Below are positions 36,371 through 49,611 of a stretch of 64,000 nucleotides of DNA, piece after piece. Positions within the stretch are counted from its first letter, which is position 1. Each line of letters begins with the position of its first letter. The notes under the pieces are model-generated. The model was given only the letters and a program-made list of their open reading frames with translations. It did no database searches and was not told the origin of the DNA. The stretch lies in the NCBI GenBank assembly GCA_013399875.1, contig VXAZ01000420.1:1-64000 (forward strand), given 5' to 3'. Source of the DNA: Gymnorhina tibicen (lineage: Eukaryota > Chordata > Aves > Passeriformes > Artamidae). A program made the translations under genes and the position numbers.

Positions 36371-39300
36371 TCAAATGTCCCATAGAAGACAGCTGTTGTT
36401 ATGTGTGTCTTCATGATTAGAAGATCACTCCAGGGACAAGAGGCTGACAGAAAGTATTCTGTACATCCTACATACCACCATAAAAATTTCAGCTATTAGG
36501 CTGAAGCAGCCAACACTTGTCTTTAAGTGGACAGGAGAATGGGTAAAGCTTCCTGGCAAGGCCAGGTAACAAATAGCTACAGTTTCTGCTTTAAGATATC
36601 TTTCCCTCAGCCACTTATCACACTTATCTTAGGCATCTGAAGAAAGCTTGCATTTTCCTCAGGAAGAGCATGTAAAAGCTAAGGAGGAACTCCCTGCACA
36701 TCACACCTGCATATAAATGTGTTCCATAAGGGTCAGCCCTGGGGTTTTCTCCTGAGATACCATATTGACGATGGGTTTCTGAAATCTTAGATGATCTGTT
36801 TAAAATCCCAGTATCTGAAAAACTGTTTCAGATAACTAGTGTTAGGCCAGGAAAGGAGATAAATCCTAGATTAGGTTGAACCAGATCAAACTGATGAATT
36901 GATGATTTTATAGAGTTATACTTTAAAGGTCTAGTCTTCACTGTTGGAGTTTTTTTCCTATTTAGAATTGTGACCTGAACGCACTTGTTCCCTTCAGATT
37001 TCCTATTTCAACATCAATATTTAAACAACCAATTCCTGTTTTCTAACAGTGCTAATCATCAGCCAACCTACATGATTCCGTGGGAGAAAGTGTGCAATTA
37101 GGAATGGAACTGCCATATTTGCTTTGAAAACTTGTGTAGTTGTATTGTAAACCTTCTGAAAGCATTTGGCAGCATGAATTGCTTGTGAAAGAAGCAGTGC
37201 AATAGAATGGAACACGGGGAAATAAGATTATACAATTTTCACACAAACAGTGGCCAGTTTATTTCTCATAAGGAGGGCTGATATTCTGTTTTCACTCAAT
37301 GTCACTTACAGCTGTTCTTGGGTCAAATAGCTCATATAACACTATGCAGTAACAAACATAAAAACACTTTTATGCTTTCGCTTTTTGGTTGTTTTTTTTT
37401 TTTAATTTTTGGTTATGTTTGTGGAATAAATAAGATGGAAAACTGGAGCCAAGGAAGAAATTTCATTAAAGTAATTGTGGTTTAGAAATACATTAGGTGG
37501 TCTCCAGAATATCTTTCTGTCTCTTTCTGATAACGATCAACTATTTGTGCTTCATTGAGCAGTAAAAGCTTTTTAGGGGAAAGGAAAGAAAAATATGAGA
37601 AATGAAAATAGGCTTCTAAAACCCACAGCTTCTAAGGCACCTCAGTGACAATCTTGGTATAAAAGCCTGACTGAGCAGCCTTTCAAGTATGAGAAATTTT
37701 TTACTCATGGAAGTGTTTTTATAAAGTGCTTATACTTGAGGTTCTTGAAACAATATTTGCTGACTTTGCTGAAATGTTACAGGTTAACTTTCATTACCAT
37801 GATTTTTTATATATGGCATAGTAATAAATATAAATTAAGTTTTAAAGCCTTATGATGAAGAAGGAAATTATCCAGTGACAATTTCCCTAACTTGTCCATT
37901 GAAGAAAGCTGGGATAGAGACAAAGAGCAGTTTCACAGAGAAAAACTATTTGTATAGAGAAAGAATGTTTGTATTAATTAACCTCCCACCTTCCAAAAAC
38001 ACTGAAATATTTCTTGAAGGTCCAGGTGAAGAAGCTTGGCTGTTATTTCTGGGGTGATGCTCAGGGAGACTCTCAGCCTTGCAAGACTCCAGAAGGGTGT
38101 CTGATGTAGATGAAAGAGGCCTCTGTGTGCACTGTGGGGCAGGGGCAGCAGCCTTTTATCAACACGCAGGAGCATCAGGCTCTTCTTAACTCTATCTGCT
38201 ACCGTATTTGAGGATCAGGGAATCGATGTCTCTTGTATCTCACTGCGTGAGAGTTGCAACACATTCAGGGCATTACAATCAGCATTTCACTCTTGTTACA
38301 AGTTTTCACTTGCTGTTTATAATGCAACATGTTTCATCAAGCTGTTCTGTGTTTTGAGAAGCTCAGGCCCTACGAGAAGCTCACATGAGATAGCTTCATC
38401 TGTTGCTGCTTTTACTCATCCAAACAGTGCAGGGTTTTTTGCTTGAGTGTTGCTGGAATGGCATCACAGAGCCCGTTTTGAGCCAAAAAGGATTAGTGTA
38501 GAGGCAAAATTTTCAGCACGTATTTTGACACTGAAGTTAAACATGAATAATGTATGACCCACAATACTATTTAAACAAGCTTAGGTAACATTTTCATTTT
38601 TCTCACATGATTTTATTTAGTGACAGAGGAACTATAAGCTGGTTTACACTACAGGTCTAACTTGTCCTATTTCCTTTTGCTAGCCTTCATTTCACTGGGG
38701 GAAGAACTTGTGAGGTAAGGTGAGACAAAATTATAGTGAAAACATTTAGGATTTATAATTACTTTTAATGCCAGCTGTCTGATAAAAAACTTTCTCTCTA
38801 TTTGCATATTATCTGCTAATTTGAATTCACCATATGTTATGCCATTTCCCCCATGAAATAACACTCTATGAGAAGTCAAGGAAAGGCACAAAAATCCTTG
38901 TCTTGCACAAGTCCATGGGAAACTTTTCTTCTAATCCTTTCATGTAGTGTTGGTGTAGATGGTGGAAAATGTAAAATTTAATTGGTTTCTTCTATTTTTT
39001 TGTTAACCATATAGAATTAAGCTGGGCTTGGACATTCTTGTTCCTAGCTTTTGTGTAGTATAAAAAATGTGTTTAATGAAAATGAAAGTTATAGAGCCAT
39101 CTAAAATAAAAAGAGAGGAAACTAATAGCCTTTGGGCAAAGGAAGGTTATTTTTACTGACTATTCTGCAGTCAATACTGTCAATTTGAGCTATTGTCAGT
39201 GTTATTTCAAATGCTTTATGCACTCAGTCTAAATACTATAGGAACCCAAGGCTACTACACTGAGGAGAGTGAAACTCAAGATAAAAATGTGAGGAAGATT

Positions 39301-39381
39301 TCCTTGTAGTAGTTTCTTTCATAATTTTCAGAACTCTTAGAAAAACAGGGTTAATGAAAATACATATAAATACATAAATTA
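36371..39381. other. About 3 kb without a recognised gene
   Basis: AT-rich single-copy-looking DNA with a T12 run at 37392-37403. No coding similarity was seen. Confidence 0.6.
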
Positions 39382-39396
39382 TGTGTGTGTGTATGT
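39382..39396. repeat. Short (TG)n microsatellite
   Basis: TGTGTGTGTGTATGT within a wider TA/ATA-rich patch. Confidence 0.8.
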
Positions 39397-39689
39397 ACAT
39401 ATTCGATCAACAAATATTAATTTCAAACTGAAGAGATAAACATATGTATTTCTTTTGAAAAGGGATAAAAAAGGAAAACCCTTTCCGTAAGGGATTTTAT
39501 GCTGCTCTTTCCAGCAGTACATCTAGGGACATCCAGAAGATAATTTTTATGTACGATCTTTTGAAAAATGAAGGAATAATCTGTGTCATTTATCTGTGCA
39601 AAACAACAAGAAAAGACAACTTTGTGTAATTCAGGGCCAAAAAATGATTGGAGAATGCGGTCAGCCCAGTTTTATGGCTTTTAGGCCGT

Positions 39690-40165
39690 AGCGCTTCTTT
39701 CAGTTCATGCTGTTCCAACAACTCAACACAAGGGATGTCCATGCCCTGGATGGCTTTATTCAATTAAAGCTGCTTCCCAAGGTCTCGGGTCCCTGTGGTG
39801 GAATCACGCAGTGCAGACATGTGCATCCGCTGAACTTGAGCTGTGCTCGCTGCCAGCTCAGCAGCTTAAGGTCACTTGAGTACTCTGTAAGAGGAAGAAA
39901 TCACTCCAAAGAATTATCTTCTGGCCTGGCTCCTCCAGCCAGGAAAACTGCTGACTTTCCCAACCCCCACGCTTCTGCCAGTGCTTTTGTACACACTGCT
40001 TTATCTCGTGTTTACAAGTTCCTTCCCACCGGGTGCAAGTTGCAATTTATATCCGCGTTCCACCAGCAGATCCTAAGATGGCAAAGCTGGTGGTCTGAGT
40101 GTCTCCCCTTCCCCGGGGGAGTGCCTGGGGAGCAATAAAGCTGTGAAGTGATAGGGGCTTCTCAC
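39690..40165 (+). mobile_element. Possible solo LTR or other retroelement promoter-polyA unit
   Basis: This segment is more GC rich than its flanks. It holds a TATA-like TTTATAT at 40046-40052 and a polyadenylation signal AATAAA at 40134-40139, followed by a GT-rich stretch (gctgtgaagtg). A promoter box followed within about 85 bases by a poly(A) signal is the arrangement of the R region of an LTR. A 143-codon plus frame (39707-40138) spans it but resembles no protein I know. No TG...CA ends or target duplication could be fixed. It could also be a chance pairing. Confidence 0.3.
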
Positions 40166-43100
40166 AAAGCAAGGCAGCAAACAGAAACACCCCTCTTCCC
40201 ACTGAGCATTTGGTGCTCTGAGTAAGTGTAGTTCTGGTTTCCTACATAACACCAAAGGACATGAGCTAAAATAAAGATTGGATCAGATTAAATAAAAGAA
40301 CTGGAGGAGGATCTGTTGGCAAAATTGATATACTTGCCTTCTTTTAGAGAAAAAGTAATCACACTTTGCTCTGATTAAAACTTGACCTAAAGCAACTTCA
40401 ACTCTAAATTAAATCATCTATTCAAAAATTTAACGTAACTTGAATTCACACCATTTCAAAGTTTTTATTCTCCTGACTGGTCCTATCTAGGCAGAAATAA
40501 GAAGGTACACTGTAGTACCGAGGTGTTCCTAAATAACTAATTTTGCCATGTGAAAATTCAGAGTAGAGCTAGTTAAGAACAATTTCATGGCCTTGGGTCA
40601 TTGTTTTCACGGCTAAAACAATGAAAACCAGAATGGCCTCCTGTCCGGGTGACCAACTGCAAGCTGCTCAAGCTCTGTATTTTACAGACTTGGTGACAGA
40701 AAAGAGAATTTTCACTGGATCATCAAAAAACGTTTTTGCCCTAGGGTCAAATTTTAACTCTTTTCCACTTCCTGCTGAGATGCTGAGCTGTTCAAAACTA
40801 AAAATGTTGCCAAAAAAAAACCAAAAACCCAACCAGAGCAAATCTGTACTCCTGCATTTCTGTCAACATTCTCAGAAATGGCTTAACTCTTTGTGGTCAA
40901 ACTTAGCATAAACTGTTGTCTTAAGCAAAAGCCAGGTGGAGGAAACCGAACCCTAAAAAGATGAGAAAACTGAGTGATGGGACAAACCCAAACACCCAAC
41001 CCTTTGTAATGGAAATGCTCAGATAGAGTGATTTCTGCTTTACCCAAGACAGACTGCTTAAATATGTATTTCTGTTTACTGCCCCAGGTAACAGCAGTAG
41101 TGTTGTCTGATCTGCCTGGGCAGGGAGAGAGCTTGGACTGTGCAGAGAACTGAGGAGGCTGGCAGACCTAAGTCTGGGGGAAACAAAGATTAGTAGTCAG
41201 AGTTCAGCATCACCCAAAAATGGCTAACCCAAATGCCAGCCACGAGCAAGGGTTTGGCTGTGGATTCCTGTCCAAATTGCTGCAAAGACAGGAGAGAGCT
41301 CTGAGTTCTGGTCAGCTAAAAGATGCTGTTTTGCCTCTGTCCTGTGGCAGGATGACTCTATTTTTCCAGCCTGTGATGTTTTAGCCTGTCTATTTAAGGT
41401 GAAAAACCTCAGAAAGTGTATGTTTTCTTTAACATCTCTCAGTGTCTTCAGTCTGAGAGGATGCAGCTATTATTTATACACACCAGCCCTTTGTTCTTGT
41501 TTAGGCTGCTGTAGCTTGTCTGAAGTTACTCACCGGGTTCACATCCCTGAAACTGGAGTAAGCTTTGTGGCGTGATCCACGCTACAGCACATCCCAGCTG
41601 GAGTTCACGCCGGCATAGTTTCTGAAAACTTGAGGCTTCCTGAGGGAAAGAGGTTGTGATAGGAAAGATGCCGTAATTTTGATTATCACTATTGTGACCC
41701 AGACTCCAAGACAGTCACCCCAAGGTATTGAAGTCTACTCCTCCCCTGACATCCACAGGGAAGTGACTCAAAGACATGAGTGATATTTATCTTACACGAT
41801 GTGAACTCACTTGAATAAAACAAACTACACAACTTTGTTACACCACATGCTGAGCCCTCTAAGAATTCATATCTTAAAGTTTCAGCTTTTAAAATGGTGG
41901 TGATGATTAAACTCTGGTGTTCTGTGTGAAATGGAGACATAATTTCTCCATATCTTTATATTTTTTGGGTCAGCTTTACTGAATGGGTCTGTTTCTACTG
42001 CAGTTCTGCAGAGAATGTAGGAGCACTGTCACTTCTATATGGTTTGAGAAGAAGTGCAAATGCCTAGATAAAAATCTGTGTTGACACAGTTGTTAGAGTG
42101 ACTGAGGCAGTCAGACTGAGAAGTTTAAATGCAAGGTTTTTTCGAGTAACATTCATTGAATGAACTCACTACAGAACTGAGCAAAATTCCTTGCCTTGTT
42201 TTATACAGGATGCAGACTGAATGACCTAACAGGACTGATCTGCTTTAAAATTGAATTAGTCACATTGCTTGTGTGAGTAAAATAAGCAGCAGCAGACACA
42301 CCCATGGGTATCCATATAATTTACTTTAAATCACTTCAGACAGACAAAGAACATGAGGTTCAGGACCATTTAAGTTTCGGGGGATAATTTTCCTTGGGTT
42401 GTCAGTAGGAAGAAGGACATACCCCCATCATCACTGCAGAGCACCTAGGTGAGCTGTCTAAGAATAGAACATTCTCCATCATCTTCAAAGTTTACTTGAA
42501 GCCAATTGTATTTAAAACTACTAAAATCAGAATATTTTAATGTTTACAATGGGTTTGGTGGCAGCATGCAACCTTTTCATTGAGAGTGTGATAAATGATG
42601 GAAATGTCTGTTTTTACTTTCTTTTGATATTTTGAGTGAATGTTGTAAGAATGGAAAACCTCACACCTGACATGTGATTTTGGTATAATTTTAAGGCATG
42701 TGCTGCTGTTATAGGCAGCAATAATATGGTGTAAAATATAATGCTGCCAACTCTTCAGAGTCACAAAATATTAAATGTTGATGTCCCTTGAAATTACAGA
42801 TTTGAGGCAATTGTAGAGCACAGAAATCTTGGATTTTTTTTTTTTTTTAATGCAAAGATAGAGTGTGTGTTTTAACCAGCATCTAATTACATCCTCTCTG
42901 CTGGGATGTCAACATTAGGATAAAACCTCTTCCAAAGTGGGCAAATCCATGGACAAAAAGGACAAAAGGAACATGCAATAGCTAACCAAACTTGAAGAAA
43001 AGCCTAAATGTTAGACAGTAACTCTTCTTCCTAATACTCACAGTCTTTCATTCTGCTAAAAATGGGATATGCAAAGAATGATCTTGTTCTCTAAATATAA

Positions 43101-43632
43101 GATTTTTATACATTTCTTTGCATAACATCAAGAGTTACTGGTAATGACTCATGAAGTTATTCAGCCCTTCCTAAAAGACCAACTTTTCTTTGACTTCATG
43201 ACCTCCCTTACAAACAAATTCCACAAGATGTTTCCAGTATATGCCCGTGAAGTAGTTGTGTCAGCATTTATTACCCTGTAATTCAGTAATAAACTCCTTG
43301 TTTTTCTAGAGAGCAAAAAAAAAAATAGAGATGAGGAAGGTGGACCAGTTTTTGCTTTCTTTTATTCTATAGATCTTATTTAAAACCATGAGGCAGGTCT
43401 TTTTTATATAGATATAATCTCATGGATAACAAAATGGTTATAATTTAGATTTGTTTGCTACCTTAAAGATTTTCCTGCTCTGAATATGAATTTTGTTCCA
43501 AAACGTGAACCAACAGCCTTCCACACAATCTACTTTTGTCTTTTGATCTTTCTTTTATACCTTCATGAAAGGAGTGTGATTTTGCAGGGATGTGTGATCC
43601 TTTCAGGGATGCCTGGCTCTGAGCTCGAGCAT
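40166..43632. other. About 3.5 kb without a recognised gene
   Basis: Single-copy-looking AT-rich DNA. A T15 run lies at 42834-42848 and a short poly(A) near 43315-43326. The frames at 40621-40911 and 41689-41940 have no recognisable domain. Confidence 0.6.
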
Positions 43633-43880
43633 GAGTTAGAGGTGAGGGCACTCACTTGAAGGCCAGGAGGCAAGGCTCTGTCTCCAGCTCTTCCACTGAC
43701 TCGTCTAACTGTTGCCAAGTCCTTCCATCTCTGGGTCTTTGTTTCTCCTCTCTCTGTCTTGTATTTTTGGTTGGATTTCAAATTATTTTCAGATGGGGGA
43801 TTATCTCTCACTGTGTTTGTGGAACGTCTAGCACAACAGAGCTTCAATGCCGACTGCAGTCTCCAGGCACACCTTAACAT
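43633..43880 (+). mobile_element. tRNA-derived CORE-SINE relic, near full length
   Basis: The best preserved old SINE in the window. The head agggcactcacttgaaggcc resembles the tRNA-like 'gagcactcacctgggat' start. The core agctcttccactgactcg, gttgccaagtccttccatct and ctgggtctttgtttctc follows the usual 'ctctgccactgactc...gggcaagtc...cctctgggcctcagtttc'. The tail ggggattatctctcactgtg plus gaacgtctagcacaaca matches the LINE-like 3' end 'tttgtacagcgcctagcacaa'. Non-coding; the open frames across it on both strands (43563-43961 minus, 43656-43877 plus) are chance. Confidence 0.6.
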
Positions 43881-45574
43881 AAATATGGGGGAGGGAGAGA
43901 GTTTCATTCTTTCCAAGGTGCTCCTTTTGCTGTAGGCAGAGCAAACAGAGTGCAAAATCACAGCCTTTGATTGCTAATGACCCATCTCTTCCTCGATGTC
44001 TTCACCCAGTTACTACCATGACAGGTTTTTTCTGTGAACTGGTTTTTTGATTCTGTCAGTTTTCCAGATCCTACTGAGAAGATTGGAGTAAACTGGTCAG
44101 GTATTTAAGGCAAAGGTCTGGAATGAGTAGTTGTGCAACACAGGGCACGTTGAGCCTGTGCCATGCAGTGTGATGTTGAGATCTAAATGGCAAAGTCCTG
44201 AGCCACATGAGGGTGGTGAAGTAATAACCTCTACAGCCTGTAATTCAGCACTAGCCCTGCAGTCTTTGCAGGCTGTGGTGTACACACACCTTTACTGTTC
44301 CTGGAATAATGTTTCTACTCCATGGATGCTAAAATCCCTGTACTTTCACAGTGGAGAACCCATACCATTTACTTTGTTTCGCCCAGACCAGCTTTATGCC
44401 AGGTGGCTGCTTTTCAAACTCTGCAGTGTCTACTTAGTTTTGCAAAGTCTTTGAGATTTTGCTCTCTGTTCTCAGCTAAGCCAATAGAAAGTCTCTGGGG
44501 TTTTTCTGTTAACTGTCAGTTGCACTGATACAAATTAAATTTTGGTTTCCTATTTTATTTTTTCTCCACTGGAGACAGACTTGGGCCTCCTGCTGTATTA
44601 GAAATGAGATTTTGTGAGAAAAGCGTGAGTAGTATATACTAATTTATGGGTATAAATGTCATTATATTATATCAGAAAACTCCTCTCCATACATAAGAAT
44701 TAGGTTTTTCTGATCTACTCTGCAAGGTGCAGTGTTGCTTGGAGTAGCCAAAGCAGTTGATGTCCCATGGTCCCTTCTCCACTGCCATCATTGTGATTCC
44801 CAGAGTTTCACTGCCTTCTGTCTTGCTAGTACTGTGGAACTAAATTTGAGGCAATTATTTTCACGGCCTTTCACTGGACACAAAGGGTTTGGGGCGTTTA
44901 CCTTTTTTAGATGAATTATATTTACTATAAACCTCTTCTGTTTCTCAGAACCAATATCCTTCTGCAGAGTCCAACCAAATAAACAGACTTTGTCAACAGG
45001 ACAAAATCCTGGAGGGTCCTGGAGGAAACAGATCCTGTGACACAACTCAGTAACAAAACCCAGGGAACAGTCATCCTTTGCCTTTCTTTAGTTTATTTAT
45101 CCTTTATTTAGTTACCAGAGTTTAACAAGGGAGTGATTTTGGCTGGAATATGAAAGCAGCTGAGCTCCACTTTACTAATTGTTCTGGCTTTGAGGTTGGT
45201 AGAAGATTTGGTCCACCCTAAACAGCAGTCTTCCCCAATTTGTACTGTCCTGCTTACTCCACGGGAACAAACTGAAGAGTTGTGCTCTGTTTATCCTGAG
45301 CTCTTTGAAATATGAATCACTCCAGGACAGCCTCTCCCAGGCTAGACTAGGAAAGCTTATTATCACTGATTTACAAGCCTTTAGAGATCAAAATGGGCCA
45401 AACCAACATTTCCTCCCTTCTCCTTTAAAACCACAACAGAGCATCTGTCTAGTTTTGAAAGTAAAAATTCTTTCCATAGTGATTTTATTCTTTTTCACTT
45501 CTACTGACAAATAATTTACTAATTTCTTCCTATTGTTTCAAAACAACTGCACTTAATGGGTTTTGGTTTTTCTG
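43881..45574. other. No gene recognised
   Basis: Single-copy-looking DNA. The plus frames at 44131-44454 and 44322-44528 overlap in different phases and have no recognisable content. Confidence 0.6.
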
Positions 45575-45644
45575 TTTTTTTTTTTTTTTCTTTGTTTGAT
45601 ATTAATTTCACTCTATCTTTAGAATATGCTCTTTAGAATATGCT
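45575..45644. repeat. T15 homopolymer and 14-bp tandem pair
   Basis: A T15 run (45575-45589) is followed by two identical copies of CTTTAGAATATGCT at 45617-45630 and 45631-45644. Confidence 0.9.
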
Positions 45645-46339
45645 CTTTTATCAGGTTAGGTGTTCATCTATGGAAAGTAATCTGCTGTTTCATAGCTTAG
45701 TTTATTAATAGAAAGATTGGGAATGTGCACATAAGCAGGTTGCTGAGCTGATAGTATTGCTGGGTTGTAGTACTGGCAGATTAGATTCCACCTCTCAGTT
45801 GCTAATGGAAATGTGCTTTGCTGCATCACTGGCACCTCACACAAGGGTTTTCAGGGACATGCAGTGTGACAGATGCCAGCACTGCATCTGCAGATGTGGG
45901 ACCTGGTGTTTGTCACTGGATTGTCATGGTGCAGGACCCTACACCTCTGAACCCTGGATGCATCAGCAGCTCTTGCTCTTTGTGAAACTCGTTGACCTAT
46001 AAATCCTGCACTCAAAACACAAGCATTGCTGATGACACAATCCCAGTGTAAGAAGGGTTAGTCAGCCAAATACTGACTCTCTAACCTCTAGGGGTCACAG
46101 TACAAATACTCTGTAGAAGCATAGAAATCAAAAAGACAAAATGAAGGATCTCTTTTTTGGATTAGGGAAGGAATCCTTCTCTGTTTTCGTGGCAACCCAC
46201 ATATAAATTTTCGTCTGTTATTTCTTTAGCTTACTGGAATTGTCAAACAACTGCCAGATGAGGTATTACACTTTCTTAGACAGCAGTGGCATTCCTTCAC
46301 TATATGAAGGAATCAGGTTGGGATTCATGTTACCATTAT
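45645..46339. other. No gene recognised; short hairpin
   Basis: Contains a perfect 9-bp stem ATTCCTTCA / TGAAGGAAT with loop CTATA at 46291-46313, a size expected once or twice by chance in 64 kb, and a weak CTCF-like match at 46085-46098. The 81-codon frame at 45757-46002 is Cys rich but has no recognisable spacing. Confidence 0.55.
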
Positions 46340-46602
46340 ATGACCAGTGACAGGACTTGAGAGAATGGCCCCTGTTTCAGGGGAGGTCTAGGTTGATATT
46401 AGAAGAAAGTTCTTCACCCAGAGCGGGGTTGGGCACTGGAACAGGCTCCCCAGGGAAGTGGTCTGACAGAGGTCAAGAAGTGTTTGACAACAGTCTCAGG
46501 CACGTGGTGTGATTCTTGGGGATGTTTCTCAGCAGGGCCAGGAGTTGGGCTCGATGATGCCTGAGAGTCCCTTCCAATTCAACATATTCTGTGATTCTGT
46601 GG
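46340..46602 (+). mobile_element. CR1 LINE 3' end with tail repeats
   Basis: Clear CR1 3' region in order: accagtgacaggacttgaga, tttcaggggaggtctagg, gaagaaagttcttcaccca, gggcactggaacaggctccc cagggaagtgg, and the closing cagttgggctcgatgatg-type block with cccttccaattcaac. It ends in two 8-bp tail units (ATTCTGTG, ATTCTGTG) at about 46585-46600. The 5' side is truncated. A 61-codon frame at 46509-46694 lies mainly in this repeat and is not a gene. Confidence 0.95.
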
Positions 46603-49554
46603 TTACTGCATCTGTGTTAGGGCAGAAAATAATTTCACACAGTCAGAGTTTCTCCTGGGAGCCAGTTCAGGAAAAAGCCTTGGTTATTAACTGAGCTAAA
46701 CTACACATTTACTCTCAGTAGTGTATGCAAGGGTTGCAGATAGCATAACAAAAGACACAGATTTTTAATAGACTTGTAAATACAAACAAGATCTTAGGAC
46801 TGTCAGAAATCATGTGACTATCTGATCAAACAAGAGGGGCCATTCTTTGTAGCCTTGTGTAATGCAGCCCTAAAGACAGGCACAGACGTACGTGTTTACC
46901 CCAAGGGGGAGGTGAAGCACAGATCCACTGTCAGTTGTGCTGCTTGGTAAGCTGTTGCTGATGAGAAGAAGGATCTGCAGGTAGTAGGGATCAGTATCTC
47001 TATCAGAAGGCTAGGATTTGGGCTTCAGGCTGGGGAGGGTGGTTGAACTTAAGTATTTAGTTTAAAATGTAACCTGGATCAGAAAGGCACATCCATGGTT
47101 CAGTTATTAACCTGTGGATGAGTACACAGTTCTAAGCCACATATCCACAGCGTGTGTATGGACAAACTACCTTCTGGCTTGTTGTCCAGTTTTTCTGCGG
47201 AATCAAAGAGTTCATTCTGGCATCCTAACCAAAATTTTCTCCCTCCTAACCACATCAAGAGCATTCCTAGCATTTTCCCTAGGAGGTTACAATCATTTTA
47301 ATCATAACTTCAGTAAAAGAATGTTGGCATTTGTCAACACATTTATAAAATCTTCACCTGGAATCTCTTTTTTCCTGCTAATGAAAAACACCTGACTTCA
47401 GAAAAGCATTAATTGACATAAAAGTACTGGCAATGCAGCATGCAAACAGCAGATTTGATCTTGAGAACCGTGCCCACACCACAGCTTCACTACTTTGGCT
47501 TTTGTTCATTAAATAGCTAAACACAGTTGTCTACATGAGGTTGCCCCTTCTGCTGGAGAGCTGCAAGGAGACAAGGTGTGAAAGTGGGCTGCCAACATCC
47601 TCCCTCCCTGCATGGGAATTAAGGAGAAGGGGCAGTGAATGAGAATGGAAATGAAAGGAAAAAAAAAGATGAAGATGTGTGGAGGTTGCCCCAACACAAA
47701 GTGGAAGATAATGGTATTTGTTTGGAGAGTGCCACTCCATACCTGCAAAGAACAGCAAGCTTCTACATTTGTCTGTTCTAGGAAATACAAACACATTGAA
47801 TCAGACACCAATAATGTTGATGTCAATGTATACAATTCTATTACCTGATTTTATCATCCTAAGAACAACAGCTTAAAATTGTCACGGTAGTTTTTGGAAA
47901 CAGAACCACCTTTGGAGAGACGTGTACATTTCCCATGCCAAGTGTCATAGATATATTGCCCTTCTTCATGTAGATGCACAGGTCACATCTCAGAGAAATC
48001 TGAATTAAGCCTTTTTGCTAATTGTTAGTTGCTAATACATCAGCCTTCATTTCTAAAGAAACAGAATGGGAATCTTTGGGCTGTGGGCTGTTTATTGCAG
48101 TAATGTTCCAAGGAGATGCTAATGGAGCAGTGCAGAGATATTTTCTTAACTCAGAGTAACAGCTGCAGCCGAAAGGTTTCATTAACTTTCTTCAACCACA
48201 CAAATATTTCAGGTTGAGACTGCTAAAGTCAGTAACGAGTTTTAGCCCTATCACCTACACTAACAGCTGGAAACCCTCAGATACAGTCACTTTCTAATGC
48301 ATCAGTGAGACAGGATAAGGCAGGACGGAACTCAGGAGACATTATCTGCTGTTATTTAAACTAAAACTAGAGGAAAAATCCAGGCAGCAGATGTAATTTG
48401 GGACAATAGCTGTTTCCTGAGCAGTGTTCTGTGCAGAGCCCCTGCCGTGGTGACCTGACCTGCTCTTCCTGAATCGGTAAGTGCTTGAGAAGGGCTGCAG
48501 AAGTGAGGTCGTATTTCAAAAGAACTTGTGGTAGCAAGCAAAAGTTCCTCTGCCCACCTAATCCCACCCAAAGGGAACTGCACCTCAGAGGTAACCTGCA
48601 AGCTGTGGAGTGTCAGATTGTCCAGTGCTCATGGTTGCAGAGGGAATTGTGAAAGGGCCTCTAAATACAGCGCTAGGTCTGTTAGGAAGGTTTGCAACGC
48701 CAGTGGACCATGAGCTTTGCAGTGCAGAACATGCCTAGCCCAGTCATTTTCCCTCACCTTCCTTCCTGTATGGGCCCTTTTCCAAGAAATCCAACCACAA
48801 CATCAATCAGTCCACCTGTAGCTGGCAACACATAACCCAAACACCTGCATGCCAGGCACAGCTGGATGTTTGCTACAATTGACCCAGCACAGTGCAAGCT
48901 GCGTACTGATTGTTTGATCAAGGTGGTTTGGGAGAAGGGAGTGTTGGAGAATAATTTGCAGCAAAATTAAGAAGCTGTGTTTTCCCTGGCTGCCTTCGTT
49001 TCCCTCCTCTCTTTAAAATTCTCCTCACTTTTTAACAATGCTTGCTTTGGGCATGTGTTTGTGTTGAACCTGAGGAATTTTGTTTTGTTAAAAGAAGGGC
49101 ATGTGTGCCTGCCAGCCAGATTTTCCTCTGCTAGCATAGAATCAGCTAGTACATAGTACAGTTTCTCCTGGACAAAGAGTCTTCTGAAGCGTAGTGTGAT
49201 TAAGAATTATAGGAATATATTCCCCCACAGCTAAGCAAGTTGTACAAAATGACATCTGAGGGAGTTGGAGAAAAGCAGCAGAACAATGAAGGTGTGCAAA
49301 GGAGATAGAACCTTCAATGGAGCCTCAGAGATGAGAGTGTAGGTGAAAGAGTAGCTGGATGCAGGAAAAGGCAGAAAATCAGTGAAATGGGATGTGACTC
49401 TCAATGTAGTAAAGATATGGATGAAAAGAGTGACAGACCATATTTGTGAGGCTTCTGAAGGAAAGAAAATATCAGTCACAGAAAGAGAGATTAGTACAAG
49501 GAGATGTGTAAAGTAAAAGCTAAAATGACATGGCATGAAAAGGTTATGCTGAGC
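46603..49554. other. About 3 kb without a recognised gene
   Basis: Single-copy-looking DNA. The overlapping minus frames at 47509-47835 and 47531-47794 lie opposite a purine-rich run and have no recognisable domain. Confidence 0.6.
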
Positions 49555-49611
49555 AAGTGGTTGGACCAAAAAACCTTCTGCAGCCCCTTTCAACCCAAAT
49601 GGTTCTGTGAA
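49555..49611 (+). mobile_element. CR1 LINE terminal fragment
   Basis: The run agtggttggaccaaaaaacc ttctgcag, then cccctttcaacccaaatggt tctgtga, matches the last 50 or so bases of CR1 ('tggttggaccagatgacct...cccttccaacccaaac.attctgtga'). Only one tail unit is kept. The 133-codon minus frame at 49231-49632 starts inside it and is not a gene. Confidence 0.8.

Noticed and set aside
39707..40138. 143-codon plus frame with several Cys and His
   Set aside because: No zinc-finger spacing, and it runs through TATA-like and poly(A)-like signals. It is better explained as an LTR-like segment or chance.
46291..46313. 9-bp perfect hairpin just before the CR1 tail
   Set aside because: One or two such stems are expected by chance in this length, and no other feature supports it.
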